NCBI GenBank assembly: GCA_020852865.1
Contig: JADYZZ010000002.1
Span: forward strand, 1-42,952
Origin: Rubrivivax sp.
Lineage (GTDB): Bacteria; Pseudomonadota; Gammaproteobacteria; Burkholderiales; Burkholderiaceae_C
DNA length: 42,952 nt
Direction: 5' to 3'
Shown here: positions 9,367-18,045 of the stretch, one piece after another
Layout of the letters: the number at the start of each line of letters is the position of its first letter
How positions within the stretch are numbered: the first letter of the stretch is position 1
The notes under the pieces: generated by a model
Seen by the model: only the letters and a program-made list of their open reading frames with translations
What the model was told of the DNA's origin: nothing
Database searches by the model: none
Program-made: the position numbers and the translations under genes

Positions 9367-9668
9367 GCGCTGCCGACGGGCCTGCGGCGCGCGCGCCCGA
9401 TGTCGCGTTCGCGCCAGGCGACATCGCCGTCGCGCCGGTCGGCTCCGCGGCCGGTGCGCAAGCGTTGCCCGAGCCGCTGTGCCCGCTGTGCGGCAGCCCG
9501 AACGCGTGCCGGCCGGCCGCGACCGGGTCCCTCGGCGAGGCCTGCTGGTGCCGCGGCGTGACGTTCTCGCCCGAGCTTCTCGCGGCCGTGCCGGGGCCGA
9601 AGCGCTCCATCGCCTGCATCTGCCGCGCCTGCGCCGAAGCCGCATCGGCGAGCGTCGACCGAGCATGA
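9363..9668 (+). CDS. Cysteine-rich CWC-family protein
   Basis: A 101-residue protein carrying the CWC pattern: CPLCGSPNACRPA, then CWCRGVTFSPELLAAVP and CICRACA. The ordered cysteines suggest a small metal-binding, possibly zinc, domain. The first 38 residues are Ala/Pro-rich with no signal peptide, so it is predicted cytoplasmic. It is coupled to the upstream Excalibur gene by a 4-base overlap. No function is established for this family. Confidence 0.8.
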   Translation: MSAADGPAARAPDVAFAPGDIAVAPVGSAAGAQALPEPLCPLCGSPNACRPAATGSLGEACWCRGVTFSPELLAAVPGPKRSIACICRACAEAASASVDRA

Positions 9669-9703
9669 AGTCCGCACCGTAGGCGACGCGGCGCCCGCTC
9701 AGG

Positions 9704-9748
9704 GTCCGTGAAGTCAGGAATCACGCCTGCGCCTCATGGTTTCACGGG
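9704..9748. terminator. Possible bidirectional hairpin between convergent genes
   Basis: GTCCGTGAA (9704-9712) and TTCACGGGC (9740-9748) can pair with one G-U across a 27-base spacer, between the convergent stops at 9668 and 9750. The loop is long and the call weak. Confidence 0.25.
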
Positions 9749-9749
9749 C

Positions 9750-10733
9750 TTATTCGTACTGCGCAGCCGCGGCGCGCAGCCGATCCCGCACCGCCTTGCG
9801 CAGCGACGCCGGCTCGAGCACTTCGACTTCGTCGCCTTGGCGCAGGATGTCCATCACGAGCTCGGTCTCGCTGCCATAGGGCAGGCGCAGCTCGTAGCGG
9901 CCGTCGTCCAGCCAGTTGCCCTGCTGCTCGGGGTGCCATTGTTCGCGGCTGGCCCAGAGCGCCGCGTTGCAGTCGAAACGCAGCAGCGCCCAGCGGCGCT
10001 CGCGCCGCTGCCCGCCGAAGACGCCGTAGCCGGCGTCCATCGCCGCCTCGACTTCGGCCAGCGGCAGCTCCTGCGCCGCGCGCTCGAGCAGCGCCGCGTC
10101 CTCGATCGCGTCGAGCGCGAAGCGCCTGAGCCCTTCGGCGCGATGGCACCAGGCATCGAGGTACCAGGTGCCGCGGTGGTGCACCAGGCGCTGCGGCGAG
10201 ACGTCGCGCTCGCCGCTTTCGCGCCGTGCGCGCGTGTGGTAGCGCAGATGCAGTCGCCTGCGCGTGAGCAGGGCCTCGGCCACGCGCTGGAAATGCCGGC
10301 TCGGCACGGGGCGGCTCATCGTGCCGAGCACGCGCACGCGCTGGTTCAAGGCCGCGCCCGCGGCGCTGCCGTCGCTGCTGCCCAGCAGTTCGTGGATGCG
10401 CGCGAGCAGCGGCTGCAGATGGCGCGCGAGCAGCCCTCCATCGTCCAGCCCGGCGAGCAGGCGATGCGCCATCAGCAGCGCGTACAGCTCGGCGTCGTCG
10501 AACCACAGGCCGGGCAGTTCGTGGCGCGGCCCGGCGCAGGCCTTGCCGAAGCGGTAGCCGTTGGCGGCGGCGTCGTATTCGATCGGCGCGCCCAGGCGGC
10601 TGCGCAGGTACTCGAGGTCGCGCTTGAGGGTGGCGCGCGAGACCTCGAGCTCGGCCATCAGCGCGGCCATGCCGACGACGCCCTTCTGGCGGATCAGCCG
10701 CTCGATGCGGTACAGGCGCTCGGTGTTGGCCAA
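9750..10733 (-). CDS. YafY-type HTH and WYL-domain transcriptional regulator
   Basis: A 327-residue regulator. The N-terminal winged helix (residues 5-60; VGMAALMAELEVSRATLKRDLEYL) is of the DeoR/HTH_11 type. The C-terminal ligand-sensing WYL domain includes GTWYLDAWCHRAEGLRRFALDAIE, followed by a WCX-like extension. Related proteins bind nucleic acids or nucleotide-like ligands and control DNA-damage or defence genes. Here it lies 19 bases downstream of fhs on the same strand, so it is probably co-transcribed with it. The gene it controls is unknown. Confidence 0.88.
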   Translation of the reverse strand: MANTERLYRIERLIRQKGVVGMAALMAELEVSRATLKRDLEYLRSRLGAPIEYDAAANGYRFGKACAGPRHELPGLWFDDAELYALLMAHRLLAGLDDGGLLARHLQPLLARIHELLGSSDGSAAGAALNQRVRVLGTMSRPVPSRHFQRVAEALLTRRRLHLRYHTRARRESGERDVSPQRLVHHRGTWYLDAWCHRAEGLRRFALDAIEDAALLERAAQELPLAEVEAAMDAGYGVFGGQRRERRWALLRFDCNAALWASREQWHPEQQGNWLDDGRYELRLPYGSETELVMDILRQGDEVEVLEPASLRKAVRDRLRAAAAQYE

Positions 10734-10752
10734 GGACGTGCCCGACTGCCGC

Positions 10753-12459
10753 TCAGGCCAGGCCCGTGATGTGTCCGTCGGCGTCGACGTCCATGCGCTC
10801 GGCCGCGGGGACGGCGGGCAGGCCCGGCATCGTCATGATGTCGCCGCAGATGGCCACCACGAAACCGGCGCCGGCCGCCAGCCGCACCTCGCGCAGCTGG
10901 ATCACGTGGCCGCTCGGCGCGCCGCGCAGCGCCGGGTCGGTCGCGAGGCTGTACTGGGTCTTGGCGATGCATACCGGCAGGCGCCCGTAGCCCGCGGCCT
11001 GCAGCTCGTCGACGCTGCGGCGCACGGCAGCCGGCGCCGCCACGTCGGCCGCCAGGTAGATGCGCCGGGCCACGGCGCGCAGCTTTTCCCACAGCGGCAG
11101 ATCGTCCTCGTAGACGAAGCGCAGTACAGGCTGCGGCGCCGCCGCCTGCAGCACGGTGCGCGCCAGATCGAGCGCACCGGCGCCGCCTTCGGCCCAGTGG
11201 CGCGCCACGCAGACCGGCACGCCCTGCCCGCCGCCCCAGCGCTGCAGCAGCGCGTGCTCGGCATCGGTGTCGGCGCTGAAGTGGTTGGCCGCCACCACGC
11301 AGGGCACACCATAGACCTCACGCACGGTGCGTACATGGTGCTCGAGGTTGACGATACCGCGCTCGAGTGCGCTCAGGTCCTCGTGTTCGAGCGCGCCGAG
11401 GGCCGCGCCGCCGTGATACTTCAGCGCGCGTACCGTGGCCACGACGACTGCGACGCAGGGCACGAGGCCGGCCCGGCGGCACTTGATGTCGACGAACTTC
11501 TCGGCGCCCAGGTCGGCGCCGAAGCCGGCCTCGGTGACCACCCAGTCGGCCAGCCCGAGCGCGGCGCGCGTGGCCGCGATGGAGTTGCAGCCGTGCGCGA
11601 TGTTGGCGAACGGCCCGCCGTGCAGCAACGCCGGTGTGCCTTCGAGCGTCTGCACCAGGTTGGGCGCGAATGCGTCCTTGAGCAGCACCGCCATCGCGCC
11701 GTGCACGCCGAGATCGCGCGCGCGCACCGGCCGGCGCTCGTGCGTCTGCGCGACGACGATCTCGCCCAGGCGCTGTTTGAGGTCGCCGAGCGACTCGGCC
11801 AGGCACAGGATCGCCATCACCTCCGAAGCAGCGACGATGTCGAAGCCGCCTTCGCGCGGCACGCCGTTGGCCGGACCGCCGAGGCCGACGACGATGGCGC
11901 GCAGCGCGCGGTCGTTCACGTCGAGCACGCGGCGCCAGCTCACGCGGCGCGCGTCGATGCCCAGCGCGTTGCCGTGCTGCAGATGGTTGTCGAGCACGGC
12001 CGCCAGCAGGTTGTGCGCCAGCGCCACGGCGGCGAAGTCGCCGGTGAAGTGCAGGTTGATGTCCTCCATCGGCACGACCTGCGCGTGGCCGCCGCCGGCG
12101 GCGCCGCCCTTGAGGCCGAACACCGGCCCGATGGAAGGCTCGCGCAGCGCCAGCACGACGCGCTCGCCCAGACGCGACAGCGCGTCGCCCAGGCCGATCG
12201 TCGTCGTGGTCTTGCCTTCGCCGGGCGGCGTCGGGCTTACCGCGGTGACGAGCACGAGCCGCCCGCGCGGGCGCGCGGCGAGCGTGTGCACCAGGGGCAA
12301 TGCCAGCTTGGCCTTGTAGTGGCCGTAGGGCACGAGCTGGTCTTCGGCGAGCCCCAGGCGCTCGCGCGCGAGATCGACGATGCGGCGCGGGCGGGCACGC
12401 TGCGCGATTTCGAGGTCGCTCGGCAAGGTCGGGTTCTCCGGGGGATGCGGCAGCGGCAT
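10753..12459 (-). CDS. fhs: Formate-tetrahydrofolate ligase
   Basis: A 568-residue enzyme making 10-formyl-THF from formate, ATP and THF. The ATP-binding loop TPPGEGKT is at residues 77-84. The substrate blocks [19 protein letters not shown] and INLHFTGD and the later [16 protein letters not shown] are all present, and length is normal (about 557). It ends with the usual [10 protein letters not shown] region. A WYL regulator follows on the same strand, and a marR gene diverges from it 68 bases upstream. It may scavenge formate for purine and methionyl-tRNA formylation. Confidence 0.96.
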   Translation of the reverse strand: MPLPHPPENPTLPSDLEIAQRARPRRIVDLARERLGLAEDQLVPYGHYKAKLALPLVHTLAARPRGRLVLVTAVSPTPPGEGKTTTTIGLGDALSRLGERVVLALREPSIGPVFGLKGGAAGGGHAQVVPMEDINLHFTGDFAAVALAHNLLAAVLDNHLQHGNALGIDARRVSWRRVLDVNDRALRAIVVGLGGPANGVPREGGFDIVAASEVMAILCLAESLGDLKQRLGEIVVAQTHERRPVRARDLGVHGAMAVLLKDAFAPNLVQTLEGTPALLHGGPFANIAHGCNSIAATRAALGLADWVVTEAGFGADLGAEKFVDIKCRRAGLVPCVAVVVATVRALKYHGGAALGALEHEDLSALERGIVNLEHHVRTVREVYGVPCVVAANHFSADTDAEHALLQRWGGGQGVPVCVARHWAEGGAGALDLARTVLQAAAPQPVLRFVYEDDLPLWEKLRAVARRIYLAADVAAPAAVRRSVDELQAAGYGRLPVCIAKTQYSLATDPALRGAPSGHVIQLREVRLAAGAGFVVAICGDIMTMPGLPAVPAAERMDVDADGHITGLA

Positions 12460-12527
12460 TCTCCACGCGCGCGGCGGGCGTGCCGGCTGACGGCACGCGC
12501 CGCGAGCCGGTTTGCTATGCTTGACAG

Positions 12528-13193
12528 ATGGTTAGGGCATCGAAGCAATCGCCCGCCGCGGCCACGCCCGACGCGCCCGACGCGCCCGACGCGCCCGATG
12601 CGCCCGACGCGCCCGACGCGCTGAGCTGCGCACGCCACGTGATGGAGGTCGTGCCGTCGGTCATGGACACCTTGCGCGGCGCGATGCGCGCGCAGGTCGG
12701 CGAGCCGCTGTCGGTACCCCAGTTCCGCGCGCTCAGCTTCGTCGCCCGCCAGCCCGGCGGCACGGTCGGCGAGCTGGCGGCGTTCCTGGGGGTGACGATG
12801 GCCACCGCGTCGGCGCTCGTCGAGCGGCTGGCCCGCGCCGGCGCGCTGCAGCACGCGGAGGATCCGAGCGACCGCAGGCGCCAGCGCCTGCAGCTCACGG
12901 CGCCGGGGCGCGCCCTGCTCGGCGGCATTGCCAGCGGCGCGCGCCGCGAGCTCGCCGGACGCCTGGCCGCGTGTACGCACTCCGAGCTCGTCACGCTGCA
13001 CGCCGGCCTGGCCGTGATGCGCCGGCTCTCGGATCCCCCCCAGGGCCGCGCTGCCGTGCGGCCGGTCCCCCGTGCGGGGCAGCCAACGCGCGAGCGGGCC
13101 GTGGTTCGCCGCGATCGAGAACCCGAAGCGCTGCGCGCCTTCGCCCCCAGCCCTTCACGCCAAGAAGCCCGAGCGAAAGGCCGCCGCACATGA
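12528..13193 (+). CDS. MarR-family transcriptional regulator (probable pump repressor)
   Basis: A 221-residue protein with a winged helix at about residues 55-130 ([39 protein letters not shown] and [13 protein letters not shown], the beta-wing). The core is flanked by unusual extensions. Residues 14-31 are six Pro-Asp-Ala units from a 9-bp DNA repeat, and about 50 residues at the C-terminus are Arg/Ala/Pro-rich, longer than a usual MarR (about 150 residues). Its stop overlaps the adaptor start (ATGA), so it heads the efflux operon and most likely autoregulates it. A run of seven C at about 13035-13041 is a possible slippage site. Confidence 0.88.
   Translation: MVRASKQSPAAATPDAPDAPDAPDAPDAPDALSCARHVMEVVPSVMDTLRGAMRAQVGEPLSVPQFRALSFVARQPGGTVGELAAFLGVTMATASALVERLARAGALQHAEDPSDRRRQRLQLTAPGRALLGGIASGARRELAGRLAACTHSELVTLHAGLAVMRRLSDPPQGRAAVRPVPRAGQPTRERAVVRRDREPEALRAFAPSPSRQEARAKGRRT
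12567..12620. repeat. 9-bp tandem repeat inside marR (6 copies)
   Basis: Six consecutive CCCGACGCG units, the fourth with one change (GATGCG), encode Pro-Asp-Ala six times near the N-terminus of the MarR protein. The unit is a multiple of three, so copy-number changes would lengthen or shorten the N-terminal arm without a frameshift. Confidence 0.95.
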
Positions 13194-14407
13194 TTCCCCG
13201 TCCTTCCTGCGCCGCCCTCCTCTGGCTGCTGGGCGCACTCGCGCTGGCCGGCTGCGGCGGTGGACGCTCTGCCGGCGGCGCCAGCGCACCCGCCGCAGCG
13301 GCCCGTGCTGCGCCGACCGGTGCCGTCGCGGCATCCGGCCCGCCGATCAGCGTGACGGTGGTCGCCGCTCGCCAGCGCGACGTGCCGGTGCTGCTCGAGG
13401 CCCCCGGCACGGTGGCGCCCGTGAGCAGCGTCGACGTGCGGCCGCAAGTGACGAGCGTGGTCACGCGCGTGCATGTGCGCGAGGGGCAATTCGTCAAGGC
13501 CGGCGAACTGCTCTTCACGCTCGACTCGCGCAGTGACGAAGCCAACGTCGCCAAGCTGCGTGCGCAGATGGCCAAGGACGAGGCGGCGCTGGCCGACGCG
13601 CAGCGCCAGCTCACGCGCAGCCGCGAGCTGCTGGCGCAGAACTTCATCAGTCAGGGCGCGGTCGACACGAACCAGACCCTGGTCGAATCGGCCACGGCCG
13701 TCCTCGCCGCCGACCGCGCCGCGCTCGACGCGGCGCGGCTGACGCTCGGCTACAGCCGCGTGGCCGCGCCCGGCGCGGGGCGCGTCGGCGTGATCAACGT
13801 CTTCGCCGGCACTTCCGTGGTGGCCAACCAGACGACGCTGGTGACGATCACGCAGCTCGATCCGATCGATGTGGCATTCGCGCTGCCCCAGCGTTACCTG
13901 GGAGATCTGCTCGCCGCGCTGCAGGCCCAGGCGCCGGTGACGGCACGGCTGCCCGGTGCGGCCGGCAGCGTGACCGGCAGGCTGCAGTTCGTCGACAACG
14001 CCGTCGACGCCGCCTCCGGCACGATCAAGGTCAAGGCGCGCTTCGACAACCGCCGGCTCGCACTGTGGCCCGGCGCCTACGTGGCAGCCTCGCTCACCTT
14101 GCGCACGATCGCCAACGCCGTCGTCGTGCCGCAGGCCGCCATCGCCCAGACCCCGCGCGGCAGCGTCGTCTTCGCGGTGGTCGAGGGCAAGGCAGTGGCG
14201 CGGCCGCTGCAGGTGGTGGCCACGCTCGGCGAGGAGGCCGCCGTGAGCGGTGTGGCGCCGGGCGAGCGCATCGTGCTCGACGGACGCCAGAACCTGCGGC
14301 CCGGCGCGACGGTCGCGGTGCGCCCGCGCGAAGGCGAGCGCGCGGCCGGACGCCCGGCATCCGCCGCCTCGGGGTCGACGGCCGCCGCATCGGGAGCGTC
14401 GCGATGA
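13190..14407 (+). CDS. RND efflux periplasmic adaptor (membrane-fusion lipoprotein)
   Basis: A 405-residue MexA/MdtA-type adaptor. The signal peptide ends in a lipobox LALAGC with the lipidated Cys22. A low-complexity linker leads to the barrel-sandwich half-motif (SSVDVRPQVTSVVTRVHVREGQFVKAGELLFTLD), an alpha-helical hairpin (about residues 115-185) and the second lipoyl half (GYSRVAAPGAGRVGVI). The beta-barrel and membrane-proximal domains follow. It overlaps both neighbours by ATGA. It should link the RND pump to an outer-membrane channel that is not encoded nearby. Confidence 0.93.
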   Translation: MIPRPSCAALLWLLGALALAGCGGGRSAGGASAPAAAARAAPTGAVAASGPPISVTVVAARQRDVPVLLEAPGTVAPVSSVDVRPQVTSVVTRVHVREGQFVKAGELLFTLDSRSDEANVAKLRAQMAKDEAALADAQRQLTRSRELLAQNFISQGAVDTNQTLVESATAVLAADRAALDAARLTLGYSRVAAPGAGRVGVINVFAGTSVVANQTTLVTITQLDPIDVAFALPQRYLGDLLAALQAQAPVTARLPGAAGSVTGRLQFVDNAVDAASGTIKVKARFDNRRLALWPGAYVAASLTLRTIANAVVVPQAAIAQTPRGSVVFAVVEGKAVARPLQVVATLGEEAAVSGVAPGERIVLDGRQNLRPGATVAVRPREGERAAGRPASAASGSTAAASGASR

Positions 14408-17400
14408 ACATCTCCGAGCTCTTCATCCGCCGGCCGGTGACCACCGTGCTGCTCAATCTGGCCATCGTGCTGGCCGGCGTGATCGGCTACCGCAGCATCC
14501 CGGTGGCTGCCTTGCCCAGCTACGACACGCCCGTGATCAACGTCTGGGCCGTGCTTCCCGGCGCCGGCCCGGAGACGATGGCCAGCTCGGTGGCGCTGCC
14601 GCTGGAAAAGCAGTTCCAGACCATTCCCGGGCTGAACGTGATCAGCTCGACGAGCACGCTCGGCGTCACCTCGCTCACGCTGGAGTTCGACGAGGCGCGC
14701 AACATCGACGGCGCCTCGCTCGACGTGCAGGCGGCGCTGCTGCGCGCGCAGCGCTCGCTGCCGCAGGACATGACGGTGCCGCCCTCGTACCGCAAGGTCA
14801 ATCCGGCCGATGCCCCGGTGCTGCTGATCTCGCTGCGATCACCCTCGCTGGCCCCGTCGGACCTGCAGGACTTCGCCGAACACCTGATCTCGCCCACGCT
14901 CTCGACGATCGACGGCGTGGCGCAGGTCAACGTCTACGGCGCCAAGCGCTACGCGGTGCGCGTGCGCGTGCGCCCCGACGCGCTCACGGCGCGCAACATC
15001 GGTCTGGACGAACTCGCCGGCGCGCTGCGCGCGGCCAACGTCAACACACCCGTCGGCACGCTCGACGGCCCGCGCCAGATGCTGACGCTGCAGGCCAACC
15101 GACAGTTGCGCAATGCGGCCGAGTTCGCCGAGCTCATCGTCAGCAACCGAGGCGGCAACCCGGTGCGCCTGCGCGACGTCGCGGAGGTCGAGGACAGCCT
15201 GGAGTCGATCAAGACGCACGGCACGCTCAACGGCGAACCCTCGATCACGCTGGCGATCCAGCGCCAGCCCGGCGCCAACACGGTGCGCGTGGTCGACGCG
15301 GTGCGCGCCGCCCTGCCGGCACTGCAGGCGCAGATGCCGCAGTCGGTGCAGATGACGCCCGTCAACGACCGCTCGATCTCGGTGCGCGAGGCGCTGCACG
15401 ACGTGACGCTGACGCTCATGGGCACCATCGCCCTCGTCGTGCTGGTGATCTTCCTGTTCCTGCGCCGCTTCGTCGCCACCGTGATCCCGACGCTGTCGCT
15501 GCCGGTCTCGCTCGTCGGCGCGGTGGCGCTGCTGTGGGGCATGGCCTACAGCCTGGACAACATCTCGCTGCTCGGACTCACGCTGGCCGTCGGCCTGGTG
15601 GTCGACGACGCGATCGTCATGCTCGAGAACATCATCCGGCACGTCGAGGACGGCATGCCGCCGTTCCAGGCCGCGCTCCGGGGTTCGCGCGAAGTGGGCT
15701 TCACGATCATCTCGATCTCGAGTTCGCTGGTGGCGGTGTTCATCCCGATCTTCTTCATGCCCGGCGTCATCGGGCTGCTGTTCCACGAGTTCGCCGTCGT
15801 CGTCGGTCTGGCGATCATCGTCTCGGCCTTCGTCTCGCTGACGCTGGTGCCGATGCTGGCCAGCCGGCTGCTCAGCGACGAGGCGCACAAGAAGCAGCCG
15901 GGTGCCCTGGTGCGCAGCTTCGAGCGCGGCTTCGACGCGACCTTGGCCGCGTATGCGCGCACGCTGGACTTCGCGCTCGCCCACCGCGGCGTCGTGCTGC
16001 TGGTGGCGCTGGCCACGTTCGTGGCCACCGCCTGGCTGCTGTTCGTCATCCCCAAGGGCTTCTTCCCCGAGGAGGATATCGGCCAGATCACCGTCAGCAC
16101 CGAGGCCGCCGAGGACGTGTCGTTCCCCGAGATGATCCGTCTGCAGGAGCGGGTGGCCGCGATCATGCGCGCCGACCCGAACGTCGCGGCCGTGAGCTCG
16201 TTCAACGGCGGCAGCGGTGCGCAAAACAACGGGCGCATGTTCATCACGCTCAAGCCGCGCGAGCAGCGCCAGGCGATGAAGCAAATCATCGAGAGCCTGC
16301 GCCGCAAGGTGCGCGAGGTGGCCGGCATCAGCGTGTTCATGCGCCCGATCCAGAACCTGCAGCTCGGCGGCCGTCCGAGCAAGGCGCAGTTCCAGTACAT
16401 CCTGCAAAGCGTCAAGGCCGACGAGATCAACGACTGGGCCACGCGTCTGATGGAGCGCATGCGGCCCGATCCGATGTTCCGCGACGTCACCAGCGACGCG
16501 CAGCTGCGCAGCCTGGTGGCGCAGCTCGCGATCGACCGCGACCGCGCCAACACGCTCGGCGTCTCGATCGACGCCATCCGTACGGCGCTGTACAGCGCCT
16601 TCGGCGAGCGCCAGGTCAGCACGATCTACCTGCCCACCGACAGCTACCAGGTGATCATGGAGCTGGCGCCCGAGGCCAAGCGCGACGAGAACGCCTTCGG
16701 CAACATCTTCGTGCGCGCGTCGACCGGCGCGCTGGTGCCGCTGGCCGCGTTCGCGACGGTCGAGCGCAAGGTCGGTCCGACCTCGATCAACCACGTCGGA
16801 CAGCTGCAGGCGGTGACGGTGAGCTTCAACCTCGCGCCGGGAGCGGCCCTGGGCGACGCGACCCGGCGCATCGAACAGCTGCGCCAGCAGCTGGCGATGC
16901 CCGATTCGGTGATCACGCGCTGGGGCGGCGACGCCGCCGTGTTCCAGAGCAGCCAGGGCAAGCAGGCGATCCTGATCGTCTCGGCGCTGCTCGTCATCTA
17001 CGTGCTGCTCGGCGTGCTCTACGAGAGCTACATCCATCCGCTCACGATCCTCGCCGGGCTGCCTTCGGCGGCGGTCGGCGCGCTGGCCACGCTGATGCTC
17101 TTCGGCATGGATCTCACGTTGATCGCGACGATCGGCATCTTGCTGCTGATCGGCATCGTCAAGAAGAACGCGATCATGATGATCGACTTCGCGCTCGACG
17201 CCCAGCGCCACCACGGCATGGCGCCGGCGCAGGCGATCCGCGAGGCCTGCATCCTGCGCTTTAGGCCGATCATGATGACGACGCTGGCGGCGATGATGGG
17301 CGCCGTGCCGATCGCGCTCGGCATCGGCGCCGGCGCGGAGTTGCGCCAGCCGCTCGGCCTGGCGGTGGTCGGCGGCCTGGTGTTCAGTCAGGCGGTCACC

Positions 17401-17490
17401 CTCTACATCACGCCGGTGATCTACCTCGCGCTCGACCGCTTCAGCGGCAAGGGGCCGGTGACGACGCCCGAAGCCCGGCTGTCGACCTGA
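14404..17490 (+). CDS. RND-family multidrug efflux transporter (MdtB/MdtC/MuxB-like)
   Basis: A 1028-residue inner-membrane proton antiporter of the HAE-1 family with 12 predicted membrane helices and two large periplasmic loops. The N-terminus MNISELFIRRPVTTVLL is typical. Proton-relay residues are present: D401 and D402 in VVDDAIVMLENI, and Lys921 in GIVKKNAIMMID. The sequence style (SSTSTLGVTSLTLEFDEARNIDGASLDVQAAL) is closest to MdtB/MdtC, which usually work as a heteromeric pair, but only one pump gene is present. Substrates cannot be inferred. Start overlaps the adaptor stop. Confidence 0.95.
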   Translation: MNISELFIRRPVTTVLLNLAIVLAGVIGYRSIPVAALPSYDTPVINVWAVLPGAGPETMASSVALPLEKQFQTIPGLNVISSTSTLGVTSLTLEFDEARNIDGASLDVQAALLRAQRSLPQDMTVPPSYRKVNPADAPVLLISLRSPSLAPSDLQDFAEHLISPTLSTIDGVAQVNVYGAKRYAVRVRVRPDALTARNIGLDELAGALRAANVNTPVGTLDGPRQMLTLQANRQLRNAAEFAELIVSNRGGNPVRLRDVAEVEDSLESIKTHGTLNGEPSITLAIQRQPGANTVRVVDAVRAALPALQAQMPQSVQMTPVNDRSISVREALHDVTLTLMGTIALVVLVIFLFLRRFVATVIPTLSLPVSLVGAVALLWGMAYSLDNISLLGLTLAVGLVVDDAIVMLENIIRHVEDGMPPFQAALRGSREVGFTIISISSSLVAVFIPIFFMPGVIGLLFHEFAVVVGLAIIVSAFVSLTLVPMLASRLLSDEAHKKQPGALVRSFERGFDATLAAYARTLDFALAHRGVVLLVALATFVATAWLLFVIPKGFFPEEDIGQITVSTEAAEDVSFPEMIRLQERVAAIMRADPNVAAVSSFNGGSGAQNNGRMFITLKPREQRQAMKQIIESLRRKVREVAGISVFMRPIQNLQLGGRPSKAQFQYILQSVKADEINDWATRLMERMRPDPMFRDVTSDAQLRSLVAQLAIDRDRANTLGVSIDAIRTALYSAFGERQVSTIYLPTDSYQVIMELAPEAKRDENAFGNIFVRASTGALVPLAAFATVERKVGPTSINHVGQLQAVTVSFNLAPGAALGDATRRIEQLRQQLAMPDSVITRWGGDAAVFQSSQGKQAILIVSALLVIYVLLGVLYESYIHPLTILAGLPSAAVGALATLMLFGMDLTLIATIGILLLIGIVKKNAIMMIDFALDAQRHHGMAPAQAIREACILRFRPIMMTTLAAMMGAVPIALGIGAGAELRQPLGLAVVGGLVFSQAVTLYITPVIYLALDRFSGKGPVTTPEARLST

Positions 17491-17509
17491 ACCCGGCCGC
17501 CCGACGATT

Positions 17510-17539
17510 GGCCCGGATGCCGTCACGGGTATCCGGGCC
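17510..17539. terminator. Inverted repeat after the RND operon
   Basis: A perfect 9-bp stem GGCCCGGAT / ATCCGGGCC (17510-17518 and 17531-17539, 12-base loop) lies 20 bases after the pump stop codon. There is no T-run, as often seen in very GC-rich genomes. It probably ends or attenuates transcription of the marR-adaptor-pump operon. Confidence 0.45.
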
Positions 17540-17607
17540 GTACAGCGGCGCCGGCGCCGCGGCTCCGCCACACTGCCGGCCCGCACGCCACTTCGAGGAG
17601 GCCAGTC

Positions 17608-18036
17608 ATGTACGGACCCGTCACGATCCCGTTCGGCGCCAAGATGCTGTTCAACCTCGTGCGGCTCAGACCGCAGTTCACGATCGACGACGTCGAGCTT
17701 GCGCTCGCCGAGATGTGCAACGTGGTCAAGGAGAACTACGGCGGCAGCAAGGGCGGCTTCTACGCCGGGCAGGTGTTCCGCCTGGCCGGCTTCGTCTCCG
17801 CCGAGGGTTCGCTCGGAGGCGGCGGCGGCGCCGGGACGGCAGAGCACGATCTGGCGATCGTCACCTACTGGCGCTCGTTCGAGGAGCACGAACGCTCGCA
17901 CGCCGACGCCCTCTTCCGCGCCAAGTTCGGCGCCTTGACCGAGTTCTGCACCGATTCGCGCGAACTCGGCTACGAGATGATGTGGCAGGGCGCTTACGAG
18001 GAGCCGCAGCCCGCGGCGCAACGCGAGCACGCCTGA
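17608..18036 (+). CDS. Conserved protein of unknown function (142 aa)
   Basis: A soluble protein beginning MYGPVTIPFGAKMLFNLVRL, with blocks EMCNVVKENYGGSKGGFYAGQVF and VTYWRSFEEHERSHAD. The alternation of strands and helices, and the TYWxSFEEHExSH segment, suggest a ferredoxin-like (Dabb or antibiotic-monooxygenase-like) fold. I recall similar unannotated proteins in Burkholderiales. A Gly-rich insertion (about residues 70-76) looks like a loop expansion. A strong GAGGAGG precedes the ATG. It converges on the GPH transporter with 9 bases between stops. No reaction can be assigned. Confidence 0.75.
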   Translation: MYGPVTIPFGAKMLFNLVRLRPQFTIDDVELALAEMCNVVKENYGGSKGGFYAGQVFRLAGFVSAEGSLGGGGGAGTAEHDLAIVTYWRSFEEHERSHADALFRAKFGALTEFCTDSRELGYEMMWQGAYEEPQPAAQREHA

Positions 18037-18045
18037 ACAGGAGCG

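Noticed and set aside
14839..18030. Open frame of over 1000 codons antisense to the RND pump
   Set aside because: Composition (Arg, His, Asp, Gln) is that of the reverse complement of a membrane protein gene; no start context or recognisable domain.
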